DNA of 64,000 nt, taken from NCBI RefSeq assembly GCF_000092045.1, contig NC_007761.1, positions 1,739,001-1,803,000 on the forward strand. The letters are read 5' to 3'. Each line of letters starts with the position of its first letter. The stretch's first letter is position 1. Below, piece by piece: positions 48,700 to 57,637 of the stretch. The notes beneath the pieces are model-generated. The model was given only the letters and a program-made list of their open reading frames with translations. It was not told where the DNA came from and searched no databases. Position numbers and translations under genes: made by a program. Origin of the DNA: Rhizobium etli CFN 42 (GTDB taxonomy: Bacteria; Pseudomonadota; Alphaproteobacteria; Rhizobiales; Rhizobiaceae).

Positions 48700-49080
48700 T
48701 CAAATCAGCTTGCGCACTGCCAGAGCCAGAAAGATGATGCAGGCGAGCCAGACGGCAAGCACGAAGATCAATCCTGCCCGGCCGGCCGGGCGTTCGATCC
48801 GCCTCGCAGCTTCGACGCGAAGCGCAGCCATCACCTTTGCCGGAACAAGACGCGTCGCCAGCAGGATCCCGAGCGGAACGATGACGAGATCGTCGAGATA
48901 GCCGAGCACGGGAATGAAATCGGGGATCAGATCGATCGGCGAAAGCGCATAGGCTGCGACAGCACCGGCGACCGCTTTCGCATACCAGGGCACGCGAGGA
49001 TCGCGGGCGGCAAGCCACAGCGCTACGATGTCACGCTTCAGTGACTTTGCCCAGATTTTGGCTTTTGATATCAGTTCCAT
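48700..49080 (-). CDS. YkvA/DUF1232 family membrane protein
   Basis: 126 residues. The family core DPRVPWYAKAVAGAVAAYALSPIDLIPDFIPVLGYLDDLVIVPLGI (about 27-71) is unmistakable. A basic segment and a C-terminal transmembrane helix (about 101-122) follow. Function of the family is unknown. It is divergent from the DegP-type protease gene and upstream of the LprI-like gene in the same direction. Confidence 0.87.
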   Translation of the reverse strand: MELISKAKIWAKSLKRDIVALWLAARDPRVPWYAKAVAGAVAAYALSPIDLIPDFIPVLGYLDDLVIVPLGILLATRLVPAKVMAALRVEAARRIERPAGRAGLIFVLAVWLACIIFLALAVRKLI

Positions 49081-49213
49081 GGCTGATCTTCCTGAATCAA
49101 ATTCGCAGCGACTTCAGGGCATACCCTTGCCTTATTCTTCCATGCTTCCGCCCTCTTTCCTTTCTAGCGTCGGACGCTACAACGTTGCTCAAGAGGATTC
49201 AAAAGGGATACCC

Positions 49214-50617
49214 ATGCAAGGCCTGTTCAAGCGCGCCTCCGTTTCGCTGTTCGCTCTCATGCTCGTTCTGCCGGCTGCAGCCCAGGCGCAGACGGCAAAG
49301 ACGGTGCCTGAGAGCCAGATGCAGATGCAGCTCTCCTTCGCGCCGCTGGTCAAGCAGACGTCGGGCGCAGTCGTCAACGTCTATGCGGAAAAGATCATCC
49401 AGCGCCAGTCGCCCTTTGCCGGCGATCCCTTCTTCGAGCAGTTTTTCGGCCAGCAGATGCCGAATCGATCCGAGAAGCAGTCCTCGCTCGGTTCCGGCGT
49501 CATCGTCGAGGCGAACGGAACCGTCGTCACCAACAATCACGTCGTCGAAGGCGCTGACGACATCAAGGTGGCGCTGTCGGACGGCCGCGAATTCCCCTGC
49601 AAGGTGGTGCTGCGCGACGACCGCGTCGACCTCGCCGTGCTGAAGATCGACACCAAGGAGAGCTTCCCGACGCTGCCGATCGGCAATTCCGATACCGTCG
49701 AGGTCGGCGATCTCGTGCTGGCGATCGGCAATCCCTTCGGCGTCGGTCAGACGGTGACGAGCGGTATCGTCTCCGCACTTGCCCGCAACCAGGTGGTCAA
49801 GAACGAGTTCGGCTTCTTCATCCAGACCGATGCATCGATTAATCCGGGCAATTCCGGCGGCGCGTTGATGAACATGAAAGGCGAGCTAATCGGCATCAAC
49901 ACCGCGATCTTCTCGCGCGGCGGCGGCTCGAACGGGATCGGCTTTGCCATTCCCGCCAATCTCGTCAAAGTCTTCCTCGCTTCCGCCGATGCCGGCGTCA
50001 AATCCTTCGAGCGGCCCTATGTCGGCGCTAGCTTCGATGCGGTGACCTCGGAAGTCGCCGAAGCCCTTGGGCTCAATAAAGTGCGCGGCGCACTCGTGGT
50101 CAAGGTTTCGGAAGGCAGCCCGGCGGCGAAGGCCGGGCTGAAGGCCGGTCAGATCGTCACATCAGTCAACGGCATCGCCGTCGAGCATCCGGACGCGTTG
50201 CTCTATCGCCTGACGACAGCCGGCCTCGGCAAAACGGTCAATCTGACCGTCATCGACAATGGCCGCGAGGAGCAGTTGTCGCTGGCGCTCGACCGCGCGC
50301 CGGAGACCTCGCCGCGCGACCAGCGCGTTATCGGCGGGCGCACGCCCTTTACCGGCGCCGTCGTCGAAAACCTGTCGCCGCGTGTCGCAGACGAATTGCG
50401 CATGCCCTCGGAATCGGCAGGCGTCGTCGTTGCCGATGTCAAGGAGGATTCGCCGGCAGCCCGCCTTGGTTTTGAGCCCAAGGATATCATCGTCTCGATC
50501 AACGGGACGGAAGTGAAATCGACCAAAGAGCTCTCTCAGATTGCCGAAAGCGACCCTGGCCTCTGGCGGGTCGAGATCGAGCGCGATGGTCAGCGCATCA
50601 GGCAGTTCTTTCGATGA
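49214..50617 (+). CDS. DegP/Do-type periplasmic serine endoprotease
   Basis: Envelope quality-control protease. 467 residues from ATG 49214, preceded by AAAAGGGA; the frame is open further upstream but the signal peptide (MQGLFKRASVSLFALMLVLP, cleavage near AAAQA) starts here. The catalytic triad is His109 (NNHVVEG), Asp139 (RVDLAVLK) and Ser214 (NPGNSGGAL). Two PDZ domains follow (near 285-370 and 395-465). It is shorter than DegP and lacks a long Q-linker, more like DegQ. Translationally coupled to rarA by an ATGA overlap. Confidence 0.93.
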   Translation: MQGLFKRASVSLFALMLVLPAAAQAQTAKTVPESQMQMQLSFAPLVKQTSGAVVNVYAEKIIQRQSPFAGDPFFEQFFGQQMPNRSEKQSSLGSGVIVEANGTVVTNNHVVEGADDIKVALSDGREFPCKVVLRDDRVDLAVLKIDTKESFPTLPIGNSDTVEVGDLVLAIGNPFGVGQTVTSGIVSALARNQVVKNEFGFFIQTDASINPGNSGGALMNMKGELIGINTAIFSRGGGSNGIGFAIPANLVKVFLASADAGVKSFERPYVGASFDAVTSEVAEALGLNKVRGALVVKVSEGSPAAKAGLKAGQIVTSVNGIAVEHPDALLYRLTTAGLGKTVNLTVIDNGREEQLSLALDRAPETSPRDQRVIGGRTPFTGAVVENLSPRVADELRMPSESAGVVVADVKEDSPAARLGFEPKDIIVSINGTEVKSTKELSQIAESDPGLWRVEIERDGQRIRQFFR

Positions 50618-51930
50618 GCAATGATCTCTTCGCGCCGCGTGTTCCGGAAGAGGTTGCCGCCAGGCGGCCGCTTGCCGACAGGTTGCGGCCGAAGACGCTT
50701 GCCGATGTCACCGGTCAGGAACATCTGACCGGTGAAGACGGCGTGCTGAAGCGGATGATCGAAAGTGGTTCGCTCGGATCGATGATCTTCTGGGGTCCGC
50801 CAGGCACCGGCAAAACGACGGTGGCGCGGCTGCTTTCCGGTGAGGCGGGGCTGGCCTTTGAGCAGATATCGGCGATCTTTTCCGGCGTCGCCGATCTGAA
50901 GAAGGTGTTCGAGGCGGCTCGCATGCGCCGCATGGACGGCCGCCAGACGCTGCTGTTCGTTGATGAGATCCACCGTTTCAACCGCGCCCAGCAGGACAGT
51001 TTCCTGCCGGTTATGGAGGACGGCACCGTCATCCTCGTCGGTGCCACCACCGAAAATCCCTCCTTCGAGCTCAACGCCGCTCTATTGTCTCGCGCCCGCG
51101 TCCTCACCTTCAAGTCACATGACGAGGAGAGCCTGGAGGAGCTGCTGACGCGCGCCGAGGCGATCGAGCAGAGGCCGCTGCCCCTGACCGGGGAGGCGCG
51201 CGCCAGCCTGATCCGCATGGCCGATGGCGACGGCCGCGCGGTGCTGACGCTTGCCGAAGAGGTCTGGCGTGCCGCCCGCGAGGGCGAGAGCTTCGATACC
51301 GAAGCGTTGACGCGTATCGTCCAGCGCCGCGCCCCGGTCTACGACAAGGCGCAGGACGGCCACTACAATCTGATTTCGGCGCTGCATAAGTCGGTGCGCG
51401 GCTCGGATCCGGATGCTGCGCTCTATTATCTCGCCCGTATGTTCGATGCCGGCGAGGATCCGCTCTATCTCGGCCGGCGGCTGGTGCGCATGGCAGTGGA
51501 GGATATCGGGCTTGCCGATCCGCAGGCGCTGGTGATCTGCAACGCCGCCAAGGATGCTTATGACTACCTCGGGTCGCCGGAGGGGGAGCTGGCGCTCGCC
51601 CAGGCGTGCGTCTATCTCGCCACCGCTCCGAAATCGAATGCCGTCTATACCGCCTTCAAGGCGGCAAGCCAGGCCGCGAAGCAGAACGGTTCGCTGCTGC
51701 CGCCCAAGCATATTCTCAATGCGCCGACCAAACTGATGAAAGGCGAGGGTTATGGTGAAGGTTATCGCTACGACCATGACGAGCCGGATGCCTTTTCCGG
51801 CCAGGATTATTTCCCGGAGAAAATGGGCCGCCAGACCTTCTACGATCCGCCGGAACGCGGTTTTGAACGCGACATCCGCAAGCGGCTGGAATGGTGGGCC
51901 AAGCTTCGCAAGGAGCGCAATCCGCGCTGA
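50614..51930 (+). CDS. rarA: Replication-associated recombination protein A (AAA+ ATPase)
   Basis: MgsA/RarA/WRNIP1 family clamp-loader-like ATPase acting at stalled replication forks. 438 residues. Walker A is GPPGTGKTTVARLL (about 53-66), Walker B LLFVDEIHRFN (about 112-122), then GATTENPSFELNAALLSRARV (sensor 1 and arginine finger). The C-terminal tetramerisation domain contains YNLISALHKSVRGSDPDAALYYLARM. The start overlaps the protease stop. Confidence 0.95.
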   Translation: MSNDLFAPRVPEEVAARRPLADRLRPKTLADVTGQEHLTGEDGVLKRMIESGSLGSMIFWGPPGTGKTTVARLLSGEAGLAFEQISAIFSGVADLKKVFEAARMRRMDGRQTLLFVDEIHRFNRAQQDSFLPVMEDGTVILVGATTENPSFELNAALLSRARVLTFKSHDEESLEELLTRAEAIEQRPLPLTGEARASLIRMADGDGRAVLTLAEEVWRAAREGESFDTEALTRIVQRRAPVYDKAQDGHYNLISALHKSVRGSDPDAALYYLARMFDAGEDPLYLGRRLVRMAVEDIGLADPQALVICNAAKDAYDYLGSPEGELALAQACVYLATAPKSNAVYTAFKAASQAAKQNGSLLPPKHILNAPTKLMKGEGYGEGYRYDHDEPDAFSGQDYFPEKMGRQTFYDPPERGFERDIRKRLEWWAKLRKERNPR

Positions 51931-51942
51931 TCCGTCTGAATG

Positions 51943-52254
51943 TCAGGAGGAACGCGGCGTCTTCTGATTGGGTGGCGCGGCGATCACCTTGACGGCAGAT
52001 TCGGCAAGGCCGTGATGGCCTTCCATATCGACAACGACATGCCAGTGGCCGCTTTCCGGAACGGTAAGCTTCACCGGCGACTTGCGCGCTACGCCGCCGA
52101 CATATTTGAAGTCAAGAACCTCGGTGAAGCGCTGGAAATTCGGCGCCGTCATCAGACGAACATTGTTCACCGCATTCAGCGACACTTCGACGATCGTTCC
52201 GGCTCGCTGTTCCTTGAGATCGTAATGGGTGAAGCGGAAATTCGGTTTCGGCAT
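51943..52254 (-). CDS. DUF1883 family protein
   Basis: 103 residues, no signal peptide. FTHYDLKEQRAGTIVEVSLNAVNNVRLMTAPNFQRFTEVLDFKYVGGVARKSPVKLTVPESGHWHVVVDMEGHHGLAESAVKVI matches the DUF1883 domain along its whole length; it looks like a small beta-sandwich. Family function is unknown. It is convergent with rarA, with only 12 bases between the stops. Confidence 0.82.
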   Translation of the reverse strand: MPKPNFRFTHYDLKEQRAGTIVEVSLNAVNNVRLMTAPNFQRFTEVLDFKYVGGVARKSPVKLTVPESGHWHVVVDMEGHHGLAESAVKVIAAPPNQKTPRSS

Positions 52255-52377
52255 CGGTCTCGCGGCGTCTGATAACTTGGGCGACGAGATTTTACCAGCA
52301 TGCCGGTTAACGAAAAGTTGGAAATCGCCCCTTCAGCCCATGCCTTCTCTCGCTTGTGGAAAACACGCGCAGAGGGC

Positions 52378-52536
52378 TCAGAGCGCGGAGTAGACGACGT
52401 AAAGTTCGACGCAGGCCAGCAGGACGCTGAAGGCGATCAGCGCCCAGGCGGTGCGCTTCTCGCGCATCCGCCGGTCGCCGCGCGTGATCCGGTGTGGGCG
52501 TAGAGCGTGGAAAGCGCAGGGCATGATATTTCGCAT
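52378..52536 (-). CDS. Putative 52-residue single-pass membrane protein
   Basis: ATG at 52536 and stop TGA at 52378-52380. The N-terminal half is basic (RPHRITRGDRRMREKRTA) and residues 31-50 (WALIAFSVLLACVELYVVYS) form one transmembrane helix, so an N-in orientation is likely. A later in-frame Met at residue 24 could be the real start. AAAGG lies about 11 bases upstream of 52536, a weak ribosome binding site. No family is recognised. Confidence 0.5.
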   Translation of the reverse strand: MRNIMPCAFHALRPHRITRGDRRMREKRTAWALIAFSVLLACVELYVVYSAL

Positions 52537-52705
52537 GGCATTCGACCTTTGCCGTTACGGCGAGAATCTACAGCCGGCTGCGATAGGAAATCCATTCGAG
52601 GCGAGGGGCAAAAATATAGGAATAGCATAAAGACGGGCGGTGGAAATTTCCGCGCGCCATGTCAGAAAGGAATGATCGCCCTGATAGCCGCCGTTCTCCT
52701 CGTTG

Positions 52706-53704
52706 TCAGTTGCCGCGCCGGTTTTCCCGATCCAGCTGCGTCACCAGCGCCAAGATCGTCTCCGATACCGGTGTCGGCACGGAGGTCAGGCGTCCAAGCG
52801 CCACCAGCATGCCCACAAGCGGCGTAATTTCGAGCGCCTTGCCGCCGATCAAGTCCTGCAGCATCGAGGTTCGAACGCCGCCGATGTGGCGTGATTGTTC
52901 CAGCCGTTGCTCGACGGTCATGCTGAAATGCACGCCGAGCGCATCGCCGACCGCACGCACCTCCTTCATCACTTTGCTCACCATATCCATCAGCGCCGGA
53001 TCCGCCATGATGTCTGTCATCAGGGCCCGCGTCAGAGCACTGATCGGGTTGAAGGCGGCGTTGCCCATAAACTTGCTCCAGATTTCACTGCGGATGTCCT
53101 CCGTAGTCGTAATGCTGAGACCGGCACCGGTCAGCACCGCTCCTATGGCCGCGAGATCAACAGACATTTCGCCGGACGGCTCACCAAGCACGAAGCGACC
53201 TTTGTGGGAAAGCTCGATCTCACTAGGCTTGACCACTTCCGCACCCTGATAGGCAACGCAACCAATCACGCGCTCGGGGCCGATCAGCCGCCAAAGCTTG
53301 CCGCCGGGATCGAGCTCATCAAATTGCAGCTCCGCATGTCCGCTCCTGGCATCACGATGGAAATACCACCACGGAATGCCGTTGAGGATCATGACGACGC
53401 GGGTGCCTTGCTTGAGCAGACCGGCGATCCCCTCGGCGGCGGACGGCAGCTGATGCCCCTTGAGGCCGGTGATGACGAGATCCTGCCGCGGCAATGTCTT
53501 CGGATCGTCTGTTGCCGTCACGCGCACCTTGAGCGGGGTTTCCGCATCGGCCTCGCGCAAGCTGAGACCGTGGCTGCGGATCGCATCGAGATGCGCTCCA
53601 CGCGCGACGACGGAGACGTCGTTATCTTCCTTGCCTGCGAGCTTGGCGGCGATGGCGCCGCCAAGGGCGCCGGCGCCATAAATACAGATGGTCTTGATGG
53701 ACAT
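52706..53704 (-). CDS. 2-dehydropantoate 2-reductase family (PanE/ApbA) oxidoreductase
   Basis: NADPH-dependent ketoacid reductase family; PanE makes pantoate for coenzyme A. 332 residues. The N-terminal Rossmann motif is GAGALGGAIA (about 10-19), VVARGAHLDAIRSHGL follows, and the C-terminal helical domain has the catalytic-Lys region SEIWSKFMGNAAFNPISALT. Genomes of this group carry several paralogues, so the true substrate is uncertain and no gene symbol is given. Confidence 0.87.
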   Translation of the reverse strand: MSIKTICIYGAGALGGAIAAKLAGKEDNDVSVVARGAHLDAIRSHGLSLREADAETPLKVRVTATDDPKTLPRQDLVITGLKGHQLPSAAEGIAGLLKQGTRVVMILNGIPWWYFHRDARSGHAELQFDELDPGGKLWRLIGPERVIGCVAYQGAEVVKPSEIELSHKGRFVLGEPSGEMSVDLAAIGAVLTGAGLSITTTEDIRSEIWSKFMGNAAFNPISALTRALMTDIMADPALMDMVSKVMKEVRAVGDALGVHFSMTVEQRLEQSRHIGGVRTSMLQDLIGGKALEITPLVGMLVALGRLTSVPTPVSETILALVTQLDRENRRGN

Positions 53705-53859
53705 GTGTTGCCTCTTCTAGGGGGTCGCGGTCTGACTTACATCTAGGCCATCCCCGGCGAGAGGCGAATGCGAATTTGCCGCAAGGCGTTCTTTGCATTA
53801 TCTCCATGGTGCCGCCGCCACATCCCCAATCCCAATGCGGCGGCATTGGTCTTGGCTGC

Positions 53860-54711
53860 TCAGGCCCCAGCGGTCGCGTTGCTTGCAAAATCCGTGGAGG
53901 CGGCAAGCTCGCGCCAGACGGCCAGCTCCTTTTCGACACTCGCATGCTGCGCCTCGATCATGGCGACCGTATCGCTCCCGAACGGCATGCGCAACGGCGG
54001 GTTGGCCGAGTTGACCATCGTCATGATGCCAGCCGCGAGCTTGGCGGGGTCGCCGGGCTGGGCGTGATTGGCGTCGGCGGCGAAACTGCGCATGTCGCCG
54101 GCCGGGGTGCCTTCGTAATCGGCGATCGAGGCCGGGCTTATTGCCAGCGAGGTGTCGGCGAGGAAGTCCGTGCGGAAGAAGCCGGGTTCGACGATCGTCA
54201 CCTTGATGCCGAAAGGTTCGAGTTCGGCGGCCATGGATTCCGACAGTCCCTCGACGGCGAATTTGGTCGAGCCGTAGACGCCCCAGCCGGGATAGCCGAA
54301 ATAGCCGCCGATCGAAGAGAAGTTCAGGATATGGCCGGAACGCTGGCGACGCATATAGGGCAGCACGGCGCGTGTCACCTTCAGGAGACCGAAGACATTG
54401 GTGGCATAGATCTTTTCGATCTCTTCGGCTGTGGCTTCCTCGACGGCGCCGAGCAGGCCGTAGCCGGCATTATTGGCGAGAACGTCGATACGGCTGAAGC
54501 GGGCGATGCCGGCGGCCGCAGCCTCCTTCGCCTGCGTCTCGTTGGCGACGTCGAGTGCAACGGCCAGCAGGTTCGGATGGTTCCCGAATTGCTCGATGAT
54601 GGTCTTCGGGCTGCGGGCGGTGGCGATGACGGCATCGCCTAATGCAAGTGCTTCCTTGGTCATCAACGCGCCGAAACCTCGGGATGCACCAGTAATGAAC
54701 CAGACTTTCAT
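53860..54711 (-). CDS. Short-chain dehydrogenase/reductase
   Basis: Classical SDR of 283 residues. Cofactor motif TGASRGFG (about 7-14), NNAGYG (about 80-85), catalytic Ser133 (NFSSIGG), Tyr146 and Lys150 (YGSTK). VIATAR after the second strand suggests NADP preference. Divergent from the LysR gene 113 bases away, so it is probably that regulator's target. Substrate unknown. Confidence 0.93.
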   Translation of the reverse strand: MKVWFITGASRGFGALMTKEALALGDAVIATARSPKTIIEQFGNHPNLLAVALDVANETQAKEAAAAGIARFSRIDVLANNAGYGLLGAVEEATAEEIEKIYATNVFGLLKVTRAVLPYMRRQRSGHILNFSSIGGYFGYPGWGVYGSTKFAVEGLSESMAAELEPFGIKVTIVEPGFFRTDFLADTSLAISPASIADYEGTPAGDMRSFAADANHAQPGDPAKLAAGIMTMVNSANPPLRMPFGSDTVAMIEAQHASVEKELAVWRELAASTDFASNATAGA

Positions 54712-54780
54712 GACGAATTCCTTTCATGGCGTCGCATCTTTGTGCTGACGGACTGAATTTGACCGAAGTTCCGATGCTGT

Positions 54781-54794
54781 ATAAGATTTGTTAT
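54781..54794. promoter_or_regulatory. AT-rich dyad in the SDR/LysR divergent region
   Basis: ATAA-GATTTG-TTAT lies 31 bases before the LysR start, in the only gap between two divergent genes. LysR regulators bind interrupted dyads; this one does not exactly fit T-N11-A. Confidence 0.3.
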
Positions 54795-54824
54795 TATTGA
54801 AACCATGATGAGCAAAATTCAGCA

Positions 54825-55712
54825 ATGCGGGCTACCGAACTTTCCGAACTGGCGGCCTTCGCGGCCGTGGCGCGGCACAAGAGCTTCCGCAAGGCGGGGG
54901 AGGAGCGGGGCGTCACAGCCTCTGCCGTCAGCCATGCCGTGCTCAATCTGGAAGACCGAATTGGCATCCGCCTGCTCAACCGCACGACACGTAGCGTTTC
55001 GCTTACGGAAGCCGGCGAACTCCTCATCTCACATCTCGCTCCGGCGTTCGGGGAGATGGCGGCCGCGCTCGATGCGCTGAACCGTTACCGCTCCACCCCG
55101 TTCGGCAGGGTGAGGATCAACGTGCCGAATTCGATCGGTCCCTTCGTCATCGGCCGTGTGATCGCCCCATTGCTTCAACGCAATCCCAATTTGCAGCTGG
55201 AAATCAACGCCACCGACAGGCTGGTCGACATTGTCGAGGAAGGCTTTGATGCCGGCATCCGTTTCGGCGAGCGCGTCACTGAAGGCATGATCGCCCTGCG
55301 CATCAAGCCACGCATCCGACTGGTCGTCGTCGGGTCACCCGCTTATTTCGAGGGGCGCCCGAAGCCACAAACGCCTTACGAGCTCAAGCGCCACCTCTGC
55401 ATCCAGAACATGTTTCCGTCAGGTGCACGTTATGCCTGGGAATTCGAGAAGGACGATCAGATGGTGAGTTTTCAGCCGACCGGACCGCTTTCGCTCGATG
55501 ATCACGAACTGATGCTGCAGGCAGCGCTCGGCGGCGTCGGCCTTGCCTATATCTGGGAGCCTCGCGTCGAAAAAGCCATTGCCGACGGCGAACTCATCCA
55601 GGTGCTCGATGACTGGTGTCAGCCGGAGGAACCGCTCTATCTTTATTATCCGAGCCGCCGCCACATGTCCGCGGGCTTCAGGGCGGTGATCGATGCGATC
55701 AGGGCGGAGTGA
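54825..55712 (+). CDS. LysR-family transcriptional regulator
   Basis: 295 residues. N-terminal winged helix-turn-helix (about 5-64: ELAAFAAVARHKSFRKAGEERGVTASAVSHAVLNLEDRIGIRLLNRTTRSVSLTEAG), followed by a periplasmic-binding-type effector domain with VRINVPNSIGPFVIGRVIAPLL and DAGIRFGERVTEGMIALRI. The effector is unknown. Divergent arrangement with the SDR gene suggests local regulation. Confidence 0.94.
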   Translation: MRATELSELAAFAAVARHKSFRKAGEERGVTASAVSHAVLNLEDRIGIRLLNRTTRSVSLTEAGELLISHLAPAFGEMAAALDALNRYRSTPFGRVRINVPNSIGPFVIGRVIAPLLQRNPNLQLEINATDRLVDIVEEGFDAGIRFGERVTEGMIALRIKPRIRLVVVGSPAYFEGRPKPQTPYELKRHLCIQNMFPSGARYAWEFEKDDQMVSFQPTGPLSLDDHELMLQAALGGVGLAYIWEPRVEKAIADGELIQVLDDWCQPEEPLYLYYPSRRHMSAGFRAVIDAIRAE

Positions 55713-55722
55713 AAGCGCAATC

Positions 55723-56286
55723 CTACCTGCGTATGCCGGCGATCGTCTGAAGCGCCTCAAAATAAACCGTCAGGTCGCGGGCAGGATCCGCCGGCAGGGT
55801 GGTCGCACGGAATACCTTGCCTCCCGCCGCCCCGACGCCGCCGTCGATCATCAGGTTGTCGGCCATGCCGTGATTTTCGATCGCGATGCCGTCAGGCCCG
55901 CGCGGGCGCCCGCTCGTCTCGTCAATCTCCATTCCCGCATACCAGATCGAGCGAACGCGCAGCCCGTAGTCATCGGGGTGATTGGTATAGGCGAAGACCG
56001 ATTTACCGAGAGCAATCATGAAGCCGATTTCGTAGACTGTACCTGGATCAGCGCTGACGCCGCGAAAGGGAGTGATGTTGGCGAGGCAGATTTCGGCCCG
56101 ACGCATGGCGACGTCGTTGCGAGCGTAGATCTCCGCAGCCGTCCGCTTTATCGGCGTCTGGTTTTCATCGCTGCCGGGACCGGTCGGTTCGAAGCCGAAC
56201 TGACGCGCCAATCGGCGTTTTTCGGCCATGATGGGCAATGCATCGGGAAGAAAGACTTCCGGGCCTGCAAGGTAAATGGTGGTCAT
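55723..56286 (-). CDS. Nucleoside 2-deoxyribosyltransferase-like protein
   Basis: 187 residues. It begins TIYLAGPEVFLPDALP and contains RNDVAMRRAEICLANITPFRGVSADPGTVYEIGFMIALGKSVFAYTN. The GPEVF start, the acidic D-GTVYEIG motif with its candidate catalytic Glu and the overall length match the nucleoside 2-deoxyribosyltransferase superfamily (PF05014). This superfamily also contains nucleotide hydrolases, so the exact reaction is not settled. Convergent with the LysR gene, 10 bases between stops. Confidence 0.85.
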   Translation of the reverse strand: MTTIYLAGPEVFLPDALPIMAEKRRLARQFGFEPTGPGSDENQTPIKRTAAEIYARNDVAMRRAEICLANITPFRGVSADPGTVYEIGFMIALGKSVFAYTNHPDDYGLRVRSIWYAGMEIDETSGRPRGPDGIAIENHGMADNLMIDGGVGAAGGKVFRATTLPADPARDLTVYFEALQTIAGIRR

Positions 56287-56567
56287 CGGTATCCTTCATT
56301 CCTACGCGAGCCGACACGGGAGTTGAGGGCAGGGCGGCACCTATTTCCGATGGAAGCCGGGCAGATGGCAAGCCGCGCCGGCAGCAATTGTCGATTTTTC
56401 CAATGATAGTCCAATCAGCCCGCATCAGGCCGGCAGCTGCCGCGGGCCGGCATCAGCCTGCTCGTTGGAGAGGTGAAAAAGCGGAAGGTTGCGCTTGTCA
56501 CCCTTTTGACTTCGCTGGTCGAAGCGGCCAAAGATACGGCCATCGGCAGCATCATCGGGAGAGATTG

Positions 56568-57611
56568 ATGAAGGCGCGGATTTTGTCAAATGCTGATCGA
56601 AGAGCGCCGAAGCGGCTCGGATATCTGTTTCACGCCCTGGTCGCGCTGATCCTATCGGCACCACTGGCACTGGGACAGGAAATTGGGCCGCAAAGCCAGT
56701 CCTCGCGTGCGCAGGTCGAAAAACTGCTCGGCCTCTGGAAAGAGCATTTTGCTGGGGCCGATAGCCTGCAAGAGCGCAGGGCGGCTTTCGCCAAGCTGAT
56801 GGAAACGATGCCGGGGCCGACGCGCATCCAGGTCCGGCAGGTCGATGCCGACGGTGTGGATGGCGAGCTGATGTGGCCCGCCCGGCTTCATCACCCAATC
56901 GGCAAAAGGGCGATTCTCTACATCCATGGTGGCGGCTTTTCCGGCGGTTCCATCCGCACGCACGGCCTGTTCGCCGGTTCGCTCGCCAAGGCTGCATCCA
57001 GCGACGTGCTTCTGATCAATTATCGGCTGATGCCGGAATATACCTATCCCGCCCAGATCAACGACGCGCTGACGGCCTATCGCTGGCTTCTCGATAACGG
57101 CTATCGCAACGAGAATGTCGTCGTGGCAGGAGACGGCGCCGGTGGCAATATCGCGCTTGAGACGGTGCTGCGGCAGAAGCAGGCGGCAAAACCCCTGCCG
57201 GCGGCCGTGATTGCGCTGAGCCCGATCACCGACCTTGCCGCGACGGGCGGATCGATGCTGGCGAATGCCGGCAACGACCCGCTGGTCGACAAGGCGTGGA
57301 TCGAGACTTTGCGTAAGACCTATCTCGGCAGCCGGCCTGCGACCGATCCTCAGGCATCACCGCTTTACGCCGACATGACCGGATTCCCACCGCTGCTGCT
57401 GCAGGTCGGTTCCGGCGAAGCCCTGCTTGACGACACGCTGCGCCTTGCCGACAAAGCGCGCCGGGAGGGCGTGGATGTCACCACCGAGGTGTGGGCGGGC
57501 ATGCCGCACCAGTGGCAGCTGTTTCCCGCGATGCTCGACGATGCCGATCGCTCAAGCCAGAATATTGCCGAGTTTGCGATCCGGCACTTTGCCGACAGGC
57601 CGGAAGAGTAG
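56568..57611 (+). CDS. HSL-type alpha/beta hydrolase homologue lacking the nucleophile serine
   Basis: 347 residues from ATG 56568, preceded by GGGAGAGATTG, with a signal-like N-terminal helix (FHALVALILSAPLALGQ). Family motifs are the oxyanion HGGGF (about 120-124), an acid in GSGEALLDD (about 281-289) and His314 (GMPHQWQLF). The nucleophile motif, normally GDSAGG, reads GDGAGG (188-193): codon 190 at 57135-57137 is GGC, one transition from AGC. The rest of the fold looks intact, without stops or frameshifts. It is therefore either an inactive or altered-function homologue, or has a very recent loss. Confidence 0.88.
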   Translation: MKARILSNADRRAPKRLGYLFHALVALILSAPLALGQEIGPQSQSSRAQVEKLLGLWKEHFAGADSLQERRAAFAKLMETMPGPTRIQVRQVDADGVDGELMWPARLHHPIGKRAILYIHGGGFSGGSIRTHGLFAGSLAKAASSDVLLINYRLMPEYTYPAQINDALTAYRWLLDNGYRNENVVVAGDGAGGNIALETVLRQKQAAKPLPAAVIALSPITDLAATGGSMLANAGNDPLVDKAWIETLRKTYLGSRPATDPQASPLYADMTGFPPLLLQVGSGEALLDDTLRLADKARREGVDVTTEVWAGMPHQWQLFPAMLDDADRSSQNIAEFAIRHFADRPEE

Positions 57612-57637
57612 CGGTCACGGCAGCCGGCGTCACCGCA

